From Blastocatellia bacterium AA13 (GTDB lineage: Bacteria; Acidobacteriota; Blastocatellia; UBA7656): a stretch of DNA of 64,000 nt. This document shows, one piece after another, positions 1-9,530 of this stretch (its first letter is position 1; every line of letters begins with the position of its first letter). Made by a program: the position numbers and the translations under genes. Under the pieces are notes generated by a model. It was given only the letters and a program-made list of their open reading frames with translations. It did no database searches and was not told the origin of the DNA. The stretch covers positions 1 through 64,000 of the forward strand of contig QHVH01000033.1 in assembly GCA_003222245.1 (NCBI GenBank). The letters run 5' to 3'.

Positions 1-2526
1 CGTCGAAAACGTCGCGGTCGTGGCAGCCTGATTCGCGTTTGCAAACGTCGCCGTCCCAGGGCCGCTCAGCTTGCTCCAGCTAATACTCAGAGCCGAGCCG
101 GGAGGCAGTCCGTCATCAGTAACCGTACCATTCAAGACGGCCGCCGCTGGAAGCGTGATCGTCTGGTCAGGCCCGGCGCTGACTACGGGCGGCGTGTTCG
201 GCGGCAGCACCGTTATTGTCACAGTCGAGCCGGCCGTGTACTGGGTGTCGCTTGCAGTCAGTTGAAGAACGTAGGCTCCCGAAGCCGAAAACGACGCCGT
301 GGTCCGCGCCTGATTCGGAGCGCTGAAAGTGACCGTTCCCGGCCCGCTCATCTTCGTCCACGCGATGATCAGGGTCGAACCTGGCGGCAGCCCGTCATCG
401 ACTGCTGTCCCGTTTAACGCCGCCGAATCGGGAAGCTCGATTGTCTGGTTTGCTCCGGCGCTGACCACCGGAGCCTGATTCGGTGGAACGACCGTCACCG
501 TCACATCGTCGCTTGCACTCAGCTCCGTGTCCGAAGCCGACAGCCTCAACACGTAGATTCCAGGCGCCGTGAAAGCGGCTGCGGTAACCCGCCCTGCTTG
601 ATTGCTGAACGCAACCGGCCCCGGCCCGCTCGCTGTCGACCAGCTTGTCGTAACCGCCGCGCAGGTCGGCAGCCCCTCGTCAGTGACAACTCCATTCAAT
701 GTCGCCGCTGCAGGCAGTATCACGGTCAGGTCGGGCCCGGCGTTTACCAGAGGCGGCTGGTTGGCTCCCGCGCGCCGGGTGACCGTCCGAGCAGCCTGGC
801 TCGTGTTATTGAACAGATCAGTTGCGATTGCGGTCAGCACATTCGCGCCTTCCGCTAAAGGCACGAACGCGCTATAGGCCGTTGCATTCGCCGTCCTGTT
901 CAACGTTGCCGCGACTCCATTCACCGTTACCATTATCAAGGTCGAGTCGCTGACTGTTCCCGAAATCGTCGCCGAGGCCGCCGTTGTGACTGCCCCCTCG
1001 CATGGACTATCAATCGAAACCACTGGAGGCGTGCTGTCGCCCGTCGACTGCAATACTCCTCCGCCGTTGATCGTCAATCGATCGCAGAAGACCGAGCCTC
1101 TCAAGGTCGTGTTCCCGTTTATGATCACCGTCCCGGAAGGGGCGATGACAATCCCGCTCAATGAACTGCCGCCGTTCAACGTCACTCCGCCCGCGGCTAC
1201 TCTCAAGGTCAGCCACAGGGGATTCGCCGCCGAGCCCATCGAACCGTTCACCGTCATCGACCCGCCTATGGTCAACACGACCGGCCCGACTACCTGAATG
1301 CTGCTCTGGCCGTTCAAGGTCAGGGCCGCCATATTGTAGATTGACGGCTGTGCCGCGCCCGCCGCACCCAGCGTGAACCCGCATCCGCCGTTAGCGGTGA
1401 AGCTCCGATATGTGCCGGGCGGGACGGCGATGATTCCCGCGTTCCCGTTCAACGTCAGATCCCGAATCGTGTCGAAGCCGCCCGGCTCCTGACCCGCCGC
1501 GTTCAGCGTCACATCGCGAGTACCCGTCGAAGCGGGCGGAGCCGATACCGCCGGCAGCGCGATCGGATCGATCCGACTGACCAGCCTCCCGAGCCGGGCT
1601 CCGCCGTTCAAGGTGATCGAGTAGTTCGAAGGCTGAGCGCTCCCGTTGCCTTGAACCGTTCCGCCGAAGATAGGGTTTCCGTTCAGAGTGAGCTGAGGCG
1701 AACCCGGAGTCAACAGGTCTCCGGTAATCACCGCCCCTCCGTTCAGTGTTACGGACTCCCCGCCTAGCTGCCTCACCGACCCCTCCACTCGCCCCGAGTT
1801 CACCACCGGCCCGTGCCTCACTACCGCCCCCGCCCCTATCACTTCAAACTGCCCACCGCCACCGCTCTTCTTAAGCTGACCCACGCCAACACTCTTCTCA
1901 AGCTGCCAACCGCCAACGCCTTTCTTAAGCTGATCACCACCCGCCGCCGTTGCGATCCCATCCCCGCGCCCGCCGCCCATCCCCGCTACGCTTTCAAACC
2001 CTCCCTCCCTCCCCGAAGCCATATTCACTTCCGCAACCTTCTCCTCAAGCGACCTTGCGCGAAGCAACCGAGCCTGAGCTGAATCCCTGCGAACCGAAGA
2101 AGCTCCAATCGAACCCGCGCCTACTGATGACACTGCTGACGACGTCGCTTGTACTAACGCTGCTTGTACTGACGACGTCGCTTGCACTGACGCAGCTTGC
2201 ACTGACGAACCCGCGCCCACTGACGCCGCCGCTGACGACGCCGCTTGTACTGACGAAGCCGCTTGCACTGATGCAGCTTGTACTGACGCCACTGCTTGCA
2301 CTGACGACGCTGCCTGTCTTGACACACTGATAGCAGTAGCAGCGCCAACTGCCGACGGATGGCTCGAGCCTGGAACGCTCGCTATGCATATAGCTTCGAT
2401 CAATAACAGCGCGACCGCCTGCCGAACCTTCACCTCATGCGCCCGCAACAACAACCGAACGCAAAGAACTCGCAGACGTGAACGTGTACCTGAAAGTGAG
2501 GAGGTTTCAAGATATGATGTGGGCAT
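1..2526 (-). CDS. Large secreted surface protein with LNG repeats and K319/PKD-like domains (3' end outside window)
   Basis: The minus-strand frame with codons starting at positions divisible by 3 is open from ATG 2526 to the window edge, giving 842 residues without a stop. A hydrophobic signal-like stretch (QAVALLLIEAICIA) lies near residue 38; GTG 2433 is an alternative start that puts it at the N-terminus. Residues about 60-140 are a VQA/ASS low-complexity tract. About 210-490 carry a recurring (T/V)LNG motif, often after a beta-strand-like stretch, suggesting a beta-helix. About 497-590 resemble a bacterial Ig-like domain. From about 587 there are two complete and one partial K319/PKD-like domains (PPVV-SAGPDQT ... 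LNGTVTDDGLPPGS ... W-SGPG). This implies an exported adhesin or structural protein; the ligand is unknown. The start is uncertain because neither candidate has a strong ribosome binding site. Confidence 0.72.
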   Translation of the reverse strand, partial: MPTSYLETSSLSGTRSRLRVLCVRLLLRAHEVKVRQAVALLLIEAICIASVPGSSHPSAVGAATAISVSRQAASSVQAVASVQAASVQAASSVQAASSAAASVGAGSSVQAASVQATSSVQAALVQATSSAVSSVGAGSIGASSVRRDSAQARLLRARSLEEKVAEVNMASGREGGFESVAGMGGGRGDGIATAAGGDQLKKGVGGWQLEKSVGVGQLKKSGGGGQFEVIGAGAVVRHGPVVNSGRVEGSVRQLGGESVTLNGGAVITGDLLTPGSPQLTLNGNPIFGGTVQGNGSAQPSNYSITLNGGARLGRLVSRIDPIALPAVSAPPASTGTRDVTLNAAGQEPGGFDTIRDLTLNGNAGIIAVPPGTYRSFTANGGCGFTLGAAGAAQPSIYNMAALTLNGQSSIQVVGPVVLTIGGSMTVNGSMGSAANPLWLTLRVAAGGVTLNGGSSLSGIVIAPSGTVIINGNTTLRGSVFCDRLTINGGGVLQSTGDSTPPVVSIDSPCEGAVTTAASATISGTVSDSTLIMVTVNGVAATLNRTANATAYSAFVPLAEGANVLTAIATDLFNNTSQAARTVTRRAGANQPPLVNAGPDLTVILPAAATLNGVVTDEGLPTCAAVTTSWSTASGPGPVAFSNQAGRVTAAAFTAPGIYVLRLSASDTELSASDDVTVTVVPPNQAPVVSAGANQTIELPDSAALNGTAVDDGLPPGSTLIIAWTKMSGPGTVTFSAPNQARTTASFSASGAYVLQLTASDTQYTAGSTVTITVLPPNTPPVVSAGPDQTITLPAAAVLNGTVTDDGLPPGSALSISWSKLSGPGTATFANANQAATTATFST
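2102..2332. repeat. Degenerate short tandem repeats encoding VQA(A/T)SS
   Basis: The plus strand shows many near copies of a short unit built on ACTGACG-(A/C)-GC(A/C)GCTTG. Read on the minus strand they encode repeated Val-Gln-Ala-(Ala/Thr)-Ser-Ser inside the surface-protein gene. Unit length varies, so copy number probably changes by slippage. Confidence 0.7.
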
Positions 2527-3030
2527 ATAGTCTTACGTGAACGTCACTGCTTACTTGTCTTTGGTGATTTGGTCACTGGTTACTTGTTATTGGTGATTGG
2601 TCACTCCGCGGGATGCACCTAGCCAACAGTTCTCAGATAGAAGTCCGTAGGGCATTCCCTAACTGGATGTTCTTATCTACTGGATGTTCTTATCTACTGG
2701 ATGTTCTTATATATTGGCTGACGCTCCCTCAGAGAAACGCTTCAATACTTTTTCTTAGTTTGATTAATATCGCCTCGGCGCCAAACCGAAATCAGGGCCA
2801 AGTAGCCTAACCCAAGTAGCCTAACCAACGAACAATCAATGCCAATTCGGTGCATAGTTCCGAATATGGCCCCTCAACTCGGCAACTTCAGGGCGGACAG
2901 TATACCTGAATCTCTCGGCTGAATCACAATATTTGTTCACGATTTTTGCTTTATCAAAAATAATTCAGCAAGATGCAATATCAGCGGGCTAGATCACCAA
3001 AAATCAAACGGTACGCAAAGGCCATCGATC
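2527..3030. other. Non-coding stretch with three small tandem duplications
   Basis: I see no convincing gene here. It contains an imperfect duplication (2551-2577 and 2580-2605, core TGGTGATTGGTCACT), a 17-bp unit repeated three times (2664-2680, 2681-2697, 2698-2714, starting TGGATGTTCTTAT), and a short GTAGCCTAACC doublet near 2800-2824. The stretch is AT-richer than its neighbours and separates a divergent surface-protein gene from rpsT. Confidence 0.6.
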
Positions 3031-3060
3031 TTGACAGGCGCTCAAAGCGAAGGCTATGCT
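3031..3060 (+). promoter_or_regulatory. Sigma-70-type promoter of rpsT
   Basis: A perfect TTGACA at 3031-3036 is followed after 18 bp by TATGCT at 3055-3060. It lies about 50 bp upstream of the rpsT start, which has its own AGGAG-type ribosome binding site. Confidence 0.65.
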
Positions 3061-3113
3061 ACGTGTCTTTTGCTTGGATCAAGATGCAACAATATCAGGA
3101 GAGGGCGTAAGGA

Positions 3114-3380
3114 ATGGCCAATCACAAGTCCGCGGAAAAGCGAGTCAGGCAGTCTGAGCGACGCAATGAAATCAACCGGCGAAATCGAAGCAGTCTCAGA
3201 ACCGCCATCAAGAAGTTGCGCGCAGCCGTCGTCGCCGGCGACAAGGAGGCCGCAACCAGGCTTCTTCCGGCAACGGTTTCGTTGATCGATAAATCAACTC
3301 AAAAGGGCGTGCTTCACGCGAACGCCGCCGGCAGGCACAAGTCGAGATTGGTTCAGAGCGTCAACGAGCTTGGCAAGTAA
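3114..3380 (+). CDS. rpsT: 30S ribosomal protein S20
   Basis: This 88-residue, strongly basic protein begins MANHKSAEKRVRQ and ends NELGK, the standard pattern of bacterial S20, which binds 16S rRNA early in assembly of the small subunit. Length is typical. The ATG is preceded by AGGAGAGGGCGTAAGGA. A TTGACA/TATGCT promoter lies just upstream, so it appears to be its own transcription unit, convergent with holA, whose stop is only 14 bp away. Confidence 0.97.
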   Translation: MANHKSAEKRVRQSERRNEINRRNRSSLRTAIKKLRAAVVAGDKEAATRLLPATVSLIDKSTQKGVLHANAAGRHKSRLVQSVNELGK

Positions 3381-3394
3381 ATAATCCGCTAAGA

Positions 3395-4438
3395 TCACAC
3401 TCCGATTCTACCTTTAGGCGACGCCAACTCAGCCACCAGATACTCGAGCTGTAATTGAGGCGTCGCTTCTGAATTCTTCACAGCGTTATCAACCTGGGCG
3501 ATCCGCCTGACTCCATAGACAAGCTCTTCCCGCGAGCTTCGCGCTACCCGAGAGTAGAATTCGGTATCGCGATTCTTCCATTTGTTGGTCGCTTTTCCGA
3601 TCGCGTCCGGCGCGGCGTTTCGCGCCGACATTTCCTTCGCAATTAGAAGATTTCTGTATAGATAGCCAAGCATTCCGATGATTAGGACGGCGTCTACTCC
3701 GTCCGACAAGAGACGCATTGTTAACGCGAGCGCGCGCTTGCGATCACGCGATACAATCGCATCCTGGAGCTCCCAATTTGTGTGTTCGCGAACTTCGGGC
3801 ACAAGAGACTCAACGATCTCAACTCCAATGGCGCCTGATTCCGCGCTTGAAGCCAATTTCTCGAGTTCGGATGAGAGGCGCATAAGGCCGGCGCCGAGCC
3901 GTGTTATCAGAGTTTTTACCGCCAAATTGTCTATCTTACAGCCGAGGCCGCGGGCATATTCTCTGGCCCAACTCGCGGCTTCTTCATCCGAGAGAAGATC
4001 AAAAATAACATGCGTGCAGGACTGCTTTAGCAGATTGCTGATCTTTCTTCGCTGATCGAGCGAAGGCGCCTGAAATACCACGGTCGACGTTGGAGACGGG
4101 TTCTTTAGATAATCCGCAATTGAATCTAGTCCTTCATCCTTAATCTTATCGAAGGCCCTGATGACAACGATGCGGCGCGCGATCATCATCGGCAATTCAT
4201 TTGCCGCGTCGAGCGCGGCCGCGGGACCGTCGCCGGTCTCGATCTCAAAAACAGAATAGTTCAGATCCCGCAGCGACTCGTCGAGCGTCGCGCGCAGGAG
4301 CCGAAGCGCCTGACTGTGGTGATAATCTTCCCCGCCCGTAAATAGATAGAGGTTCTCGATGCGACCATCGCTTATACGGTGCTCGTAGTCTTTGAAGGAG
4401 ATGCCGGCGACGGTTTTTTTACCTGGGCTTCGACTCAC
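3395..4438 (-). CDS. holA: DNA polymerase III subunit delta
   Basis: The 347-residue product matches HolA in length and order of segments: an N-terminal AAA+-like domain with YLFTGGEDYHHSQAL, a middle stretch with VVFQAPSLDQRRKIS, and a helical C-terminal domain (NWELQDAIVSRDRKRAL, then TPQLQLEYLVAELA). HolA opens the beta clamp as part of the clamp loader. Translation starts at GTG 4438, and the GTGA overlap with the upstream lptE stop indicates translational coupling. A lptE-holA pair is a common arrangement, so the context supports both calls. Confidence 0.9.
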   Translation of the reverse strand: MSRSPGKKTVAGISFKDYEHRISDGRIENLYLFTGGEDYHHSQALRLLRATLDESLRDLNYSVFEIETGDGPAAALDAANELPMMIARRIVVIRAFDKIKDEGLDSIADYLKNPSPTSTVVFQAPSLDQRRKISNLLKQSCTHVIFDLLSDEEAASWAREYARGLGCKIDNLAVKTLITRLGAGLMRLSSELEKLASSAESGAIGVEIVESLVPEVREHTNWELQDAIVSRDRKRALALTMRLLSDGVDAVLIIGMLGYLYRNLLIAKEMSARNAAPDAIGKATNKWKNRDTEFYSRVARSSREELVYGVRRIAQVDNAVKNSEATPQLQLEYLVAELASPKGRIGV

Positions 4439-4953
4439 AAACCTTCCAGTATCGTAGAGACCAACGACTGAGCGAAATCTTTGGCGATTCGCTCGACGGC
4501 CGGATTCTCTTCGTTAAAAAATGACTGAGGGTCGTCGGAGAGCTGATACTCGCCGTCAAAGCTCATACGCGGATTGTCGTAGAGAATCTTGTGGTTCTTG
4601 ACGTCGCGAATTGTGACTGCGACGCCGATCGTAACATCCCAGACACGCGTGCGGCCTCGGTCGTCGAGAATTGTTCCGGCTGCCCTGAAGGTTCGAATGT
4701 CACCGGAAAGCACCGCATCCGCATCATCCGGATTAGTGGTGACTCTGATTCCTCGTGCTCGCCTCAGAATCTCTTCCATAACCGCGCGAGTGAAACGCTG
4801 TTCCACGCGATATTTGAGACTGGAGTTTTTGAATGCAGGGATTGCGATGGTCTTGATGTTCTTGGGCAGACTCTTTCCGCGCCCTGCCTGATGATAACCA
4901 CAGACGTCCAGCATCAAGGAAAGACACGCGGCAAATAATAGCGGCTTGATCAT
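4435..4953 (-). CDS. lptE: LPS-assembly lipoprotein LptE
   Basis: The 172-residue product starts with a short hydrophobic signal (IKPLLFAACLSLMLDVC) whose lipobox-like LDVC-GYH predicts acylation at the cysteine and outer-membrane location. The mature part has the LptE pattern: SLPKNIKTIAIPAFKNSS, then EQRFTRAVMEEILRR and DADAVLSGDIRTF. LptE plugs the LptD barrel that inserts lipopolysaccharide, so the organism should have an LPS-type outer membrane. A longer reading frame extends to 5091, but ATG 4953 places the lipoprotein signal at the N-terminus and is preferred. Its stop overlaps the holA start. Confidence 0.85.
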   Translation of the reverse strand: MIKPLLFAACLSLMLDVCGYHQAGRGKSLPKNIKTIAIPAFKNSSLKYRVEQRFTRAVMEEILRRARGIRVTTNPDDADAVLSGDIRTFRAAGTILDDRGRTRVWDVTIGVAVTIRDVKNHKILYDNPRMSFDGEYQLSDDPQSFFNEENPAVERIAKDFAQSLVSTILEGL

Positions 4954-5138
4954 CGGCAGTGATCTTATCGTCGGCGTCGCAGTTCGACAAGGACCTTGAA
5001 AGTTACTCATGAAAACGATTGGCCATTGCGTAGACCGTAGCTTGACGTTCAGCTCCTGGCCGGTGTTTATTCGTCGTGCATTATTCGACATTCCTGAAGA
5101 AGGCCGCTTCGAACCGCCCTATCCGAACTGGAGTCAAT

Positions 5139-6542
5139 GTGAGTCAACTCGACCTCGATACCGGCAGCGAAAAACAATCAGCCCTCACTGAAGCAGCGCG
5201 ATCGGAACAGATTCCACCCCAGAAATCGGAACGAAAGCGCGAGCAGAGAGGGTGGTACTTCTACGACTGGGCAAATTCAGCGTTTTACACGACGGTCGTG
5301 ACGGTATTTCTCGGACCCTACCTTACTGAAATCGCAAAGGCCGCCGCGGATGGTGATCACTTCATTTACCCGTTGGGAATCGCGGTCAAAGACGGTTCGT
5401 TCTTTTCATACGTGGTGTCGCTCTCCGTGTTGCTTCAGGTGGTTTTCTTACCAATCCTTGGAGCGATGGCAGACTACTCTCATCGCAAGAAAGAGATGAT
5501 GGCGGTTTTTGCCTATCTTGGTTCTCTAGCGACAATGGCGCTGTATTTTCTTCAGGGTACGAACTATATGCTTGGCGGAGGCTTGTTTGTACTTGCGAAC
5601 CTGAGCTTTGGCGCGTCAGTCGTCTTCTACAACGCATATCTGCCGGACATCGCCGCCCCTGAAGAACGCGACGCGGTTTCGTCAAAGGGATGGGCGATTG
5701 GATATTTAGGCGGCGGCATCCTGCTCGCTTTGAATCTGCTGCTCTTCTCGCGAGCGGAAGCCCTTGGATTATCGCAAGGGCACGCCGTTCGAATCAGCCT
5801 GGCTTCCGCGGGGTTATGGTGGGGCGGGTTCACCTTGATTCCGCTGTTCACCCTAAAAAAACATCAGGCAATTAAGTCGCTGTCGACCGGCGACAGCATT
5901 CTCACTGTAGGTTTCAAGCAACTATTTCATACGATCAGATCCGGAAGGCGCTATCCTCAAACGCTGATCTTTCTGGTCGCCTACCTTTTATATAATGATG
6001 GGATTCAAACCGTCATCGCGCTCTCCACGCAGTTTGGTCAGGAGGAGTTGGGGTTGTCGATTTCAACTCTGACCACCGTAATTTTGATGGTTCAGTTCGT
6101 AGCCTTTTTCGGCGCGATGCTCTTCAACTATATAGCGAAAGCGATTGGAGCGAAGCGCGCCATCATGCTGAGCCTGGTTATCTGGACCGGAACTCTGATG
6201 TATGTATTCAAGTTCCTTCAGACGGCCTTTCACTTTTATGTTCTCGGCGTTGTCATCGCAATCGTGCTCGGGGGAAGCCAGGCGCTCAGCAGATCCGTGT
6301 ATTCGCTGATGATACCGAAGGGCCAGGAAGCCGAGTACTTCAGCTTGTACGAAGTGAGCGACAAGGGAACGAGCTGGCTGGGTCCTTTAGTATTTGGGCT
6401 TGCTTTCCAGATGACTTCGAGCTACCGGTTGGCAATACTGTCCCTGATCGTGTTCTTTTTCGCGGGGCTTGTACTGCTCAGCGTGGTCAATGTTCGAAAA
6501 GCGGCTCTGGAAGCCGGAAACGAGGCCCCCGCGAAAGCGTGA
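5139..6542 (+). CDS. MFS transporter, UMF1/Atg22-like family
   Basis: The 467-residue inner-membrane protein has about 12 hydrophobic segments and the family signature YDWANSAFYTTVVTVFLGPY just before the first membrane helix. UMF1 proteins are secondary transporters related to yeast Atg22; the substrate cannot be read from sequence. GTG 5139 follows GGAG at a sensible distance and is preferred over an upstream GTG at 5076. The gene is divergent from lptE and ends 18 bp before the leuS stop. Confidence 0.85.
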   Translation: MSQLDLDTGSEKQSALTEAARSEQIPPQKSERKREQRGWYFYDWANSAFYTTVVTVFLGPYLTEIAKAAADGDHFIYPLGIAVKDGSFFSYVVSLSVLLQVVFLPILGAMADYSHRKKEMMAVFAYLGSLATMALYFLQGTNYMLGGGLFVLANLSFGASVVFYNAYLPDIAAPEERDAVSSKGWAIGYLGGGILLALNLLLFSRAEALGLSQGHAVRISLASAGLWWGGFTLIPLFTLKKHQAIKSLSTGDSILTVGFKQLFHTIRSGRRYPQTLIFLVAYLLYNDGIQTVIALSTQFGQEELGLSISTLTTVILMVQFVAFFGAMLFNYIAKAIGAKRAIMLSLVIWTGTLMYVFKFLQTAFHFYVLGVVIAIVLGGSQALSRSVYSLMIPKGQEAEYFSLYEVSDKGTSWLGPLVFGLAFQMTSSYRLAILSLIVFFFAGLVLLSVVNVRKAALEAGNEAPAKA

Positions 6543-6560
6543 ATCGCGAGGGCCGATACA

Positions 6561-9158
6561 TCACTTGAATACAACATTCACGAGCTTCTGCGGAACTACT
6601 ATGACCTTGAAAGGGTCCCTGCCGGCGGCCGCGGCTTTCACCTTCTCGTCGGCCAACGCCTTTTGACGAAGCTCGTCTTCGGTGGCTTCAACGGAAGCAT
6701 AAACGCGACTTCGAAGCTTTCCATTGACCTGAACCGCAACCTCGATCTCTTCTTCGCGAGCAAGTACGTCATTGAATTCCGGCCACGCCGCACATACGAG
6801 GCTTGATTGATGTCCATAAGCCTCCCACATCTCCTCCGCGATATGCGGTGAAAACGGGGCTAGCATCCTGATCAACGCTTCAACTGCTTCTCGCGCTACG
6901 GCGGCGTCTGTTTCGGCGGCTGCGCCTTGCTTCTCTACTTCCGTGTCGAAGGCCTGTATCTCGTTAGTCAACTCCATCAACGACGAAATGCAGGTATTTA
7001 AGTGCAGCCGCTCTTCCATGTTCTCAGTCACGCTGCGGATGATCTGATGAGTCCGCCTCCGCAGCTTCCGCGAGTGATTATTCAACTCGGTAGTTTCATT
7101 CAAGTCGCCGGGCAGTTGATCGGCCCAGCGTCGAGCGACTCGCCATACTCGCTGAAGAAAGCGAGCGGCTCCTTCCAATCCAGTATCCGACCATTCCTTG
7201 TCCTTGTCCGGCGGGCCCGCGAAAAGCACGAACAGGCGCAAAGCGTCGGCGCCGTGAATATCGATCATCTCGATGGGATCGACGACGTTCTTTCGAGACT
7301 TGGACATTTTTTCGACGCGGCCGATCTCGACTGCGCGTCCACACAATGAGCAAGTTTTCTCGGGTGTTACTTGCTCGGGGAAGAGCCAATCGTGATCGGG
7401 GTTCGGGCAGCGATACGTTTCCTTGCAGACCATCCCCTGCGTGAGCAGCCGGCTGATAGGCTCGTCGAAACTCACAAGACCCATATCGCGCATCACCTTG
7501 CTCCAGTAGCGCGTGTAGATCAAATGCATCACCGCGTGCTCGATTCCGCCGATGTATTGATCGACCGGCAGCCAGTAAGCGATCTTGCGAGGATCGAACG
7601 GCTGCTTGTCGTTGTGTGGATCGCAGTAGCGGAAGTAATACCAGTTTGAATCCACGAACGTATCCATCGTGTCGGTATCACGCCTCGCGGCGCCTCCGCA
7701 TTTCGGGCAGGTCACGTTCACATATTCAGGAACGTGGTCGAGCGGAGAGCCGCCCTGCACCTTCAAGTTCACTCCTTTTGGCAGCAAAACCGGCAATTGG
7801 TCGTCGGGTACCGGCACGGTTCCGCAAGAACCGCAGTGAATCATCGGAACGGGAGTGCCCCAATAACGTTGCCGAGAGATGCCCCAATCCCGCAGACGGT
7901 AGGTTACAGCGCTCTTTCCGAATCCCTTTTCTTCGGCGTATTCGGTCATCAGCCGGTTGGCTTCTTCGGAAGCGAGCCCGCTCCACTGGCCCGTGTTAAC
8001 GGTAATAGTCCAATCTTCGTTTGGCTCTTCCAGAGCTTCCGCTTCAATCTCGCGGCCATCGGCGGTCAGCTTAATCTGGCGAAAAGGCAAGCCGTATTTG
8101 CGAGAGAATTCGAAGTCTCGTTGATCGCCGGACGGCACCGACATTATCGCGCCGGTCCCGTAGCCGATCAGCACAAAGTTAGCGATCCAGATGGGAAGCT
8201 TTTCATTGTTGAACGGATTCACCGCATACGCGCCGGTGAAAATAGCGTGCTTATCCAATTCATCGGGCCGGCCCGCGCGCTGCTCTTGCTTGAGTTTTTC
8301 AGCGAAGGCACGAACCTCGCCGGCTTCGGATCTGCCGGCTATGACCTTTTCGACCAATGGGTGCTCCGGGGCAAGCACGATTGCGTTCGCTCCGAAAATG
8401 GTGTCGATTCGCGTAGTGAATACGGTCACCGATTCATTGCATTCGGGAATTTCAAATCGAACATGAGCGCCGCGGCTCCTTCCGATCCAGTTTCGTTGCA
8501 TTGTTATTACGCGATCGGGCCATTGACCTTCGAGCGCGTCCAGACCATCCAGCAACTGATCCGCATAGTCGGTGATCTTTGCGAACCACTGCATCAATTC
8601 TTTTTGAATGACCGGCGTTCCGCATCGCCAGCAGACGCCGCCCGAAGCTTGTTCATTGGATAAGGAGACGTCTTCCTTTGGACACCAATTCACCGGTGAG
8701 AGTTTTCGATAGAGCATCCCGCGTTCCCACATTCGAATGAAAAACCACTGATTCCATCGGTAGTACTCGGGATCGCAAGTGGCAATCTCACGCGACCAGT
8801 CGTAACTGAGGCCCATGCGTTGAAACTGCCACTTCATATAAGCAATTGCGTCGCGGGTGAATTTCTCCGGATCGGTTCCGTCTTTGATCGCGGCAGTTTC
8901 GGCGGGCTGTCCGAACGCGTCCCAGCCAAATGGATGAATCACGTTGAATCCGCGCATTCGTTTGTACCAGGAGAGCACATCTCCGATGGCAAAGTTGCTG
9001 ACGTGACCAATATGAGCGCGGCCGGATGTGTAGGCCAGCATCTCGAGGCAATAGAACTTCGGACGTTCGGAGTATTCAGTGACCTCAAAGGCCTTCTCAT
9101 CCGCCCATCGCTTCTGCCATTTGGTTTCGATCTCGGTTGGAAAATATTTCTCTTTCAT
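6561..9158 (-). CDS. leuS: Leucyl-tRNA synthetase
   Basis: The 865-residue class I synthetase charges tRNA-Leu. The HIGH signature is at residues 49-52 (AHIGHVSN) and KMSKS at about 617. Between them lies the CP1 editing insertion (TRIDTIFGANAIVLAPEHP) and Cys-rich zinc-type motifs (CRWCGTP; VTCPKCGG). The C-terminal anticodon-binding and LeuRS-specific domains are present and the length is normal. ATG 9158 starts the canonical KEKYFPTEIE N-terminus. It is transcribed alone, convergent with the MFS gene. Confidence 0.97.
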   Translation of the reverse strand: MKEKYFPTEIETKWQKRWADEKAFEVTEYSERPKFYCLEMLAYTSGRAHIGHVSNFAIGDVLSWYKRMRGFNVIHPFGWDAFGQPAETAAIKDGTDPEKFTRDAIAYMKWQFQRMGLSYDWSREIATCDPEYYRWNQWFFIRMWERGMLYRKLSPVNWCPKEDVSLSNEQASGGVCWRCGTPVIQKELMQWFAKITDYADQLLDGLDALEGQWPDRVITMQRNWIGRSRGAHVRFEIPECNESVTVFTTRIDTIFGANAIVLAPEHPLVEKVIAGRSEAGEVRAFAEKLKQEQRAGRPDELDKHAIFTGAYAVNPFNNEKLPIWIANFVLIGYGTGAIMSVPSGDQRDFEFSRKYGLPFRQIKLTADGREIEAEALEEPNEDWTITVNTGQWSGLASEEANRLMTEYAEEKGFGKSAVTYRLRDWGISRQRYWGTPVPMIHCGSCGTVPVPDDQLPVLLPKGVNLKVQGGSPLDHVPEYVNVTCPKCGGAARRDTDTMDTFVDSNWYYFRYCDPHNDKQPFDPRKIAYWLPVDQYIGGIEHAVMHLIYTRYWSKVMRDMGLVSFDEPISRLLTQGMVCKETYRCPNPDHDWLFPEQVTPEKTCSLCGRAVEIGRVEKMSKSRKNVVDPIEMIDIHGADALRLFVLFAGPPDKDKEWSDTGLEGAARFLQRVWRVARRWADQLPGDLNETTELNNHSRKLRRRTHQIIRSVTENMEERLHLNTCISSLMELTNEIQAFDTEVEKQGAAAETDAAVAREAVEALIRMLAPFSPHIAEEMWEAYGHQSSLVCAAWPEFNDVLAREEEIEVAVQVNGKLRSRVYASVEATEDELRQKALADEKVKAAAAGRDPFKVIVVPQKLVNVVFK

Positions 9159-9322
9159 GATCGTATCCGTCCAAACTCCATAGTTCGCGAAAAGTGTTAG
9201 ATTGAATGTGTTTTCGAATGAGATGTGGTGTGGACGCCCCTCACAGGAGGGGCGACGTAAGTCTGAGGAAGGTCGGCTCAGGTTTGGCGTTCACAACGGG
9301 TATATTAAATGTCGCTCTCGAT

Positions 9323-9491
9323 TCAGGCAACCGAAAAAGCCAAACACTGAAAAAGCTCGACACGGAATATGCTTGAAAACTCTACGCAGCCAAGGCTTAT
9401 CCACTACAACACCTTTCTCTCCCTGGCGTACGCCATACTCTGGAATGTCCTCTTTCACTTCAACAGTGTCCAATAGCTGTGCTTTTCTCAT
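9323..9491 (-). pseudogene. DUF4926-like protein, frameshifted
   Basis: From ATG 9491, with AGGAGAGG about 10 bases upstream, the frame reads LLDTVEVKEDIPEYGVRQGEKGVVVDK, matching the start of short DUF4926 proteins, which are often found near toxin-antitoxin genes. After VVVDK the annotated frame runs on into unrelated sequence until 9291. A +1 shift instead gives a segment with CVEFSS and VELFQCLAFSV, resembling the usual EVEF...LALLT ending and stopping at 9323. I therefore read it as a frameshifted remnant. Function of the family is unknown. Confidence 0.45.
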
Positions 9492-9530
9492 TTCCAATAT
9501 ATCCTCTCCTTCAATGCATTCGGATGAGGC

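Noticed and set aside
71-1384. Plus- and minus-strand frames over the first 1.4 kb
   Set aside because: They are shadows of the edge-spanning minus-strand surface-protein gene, whose frame gives coherent K319/PKD-like domains.
1813-2330. Plus-strand Leu/Thr-rich frames such as the one at 1950-2330
   Set aside because: They are antisense readings of the repetitive N-terminal coding tract.
7734-8663. 309-codon plus-strand frame inside leuS
   Set aside because: Antisense to a complete, motif-verified leuS.
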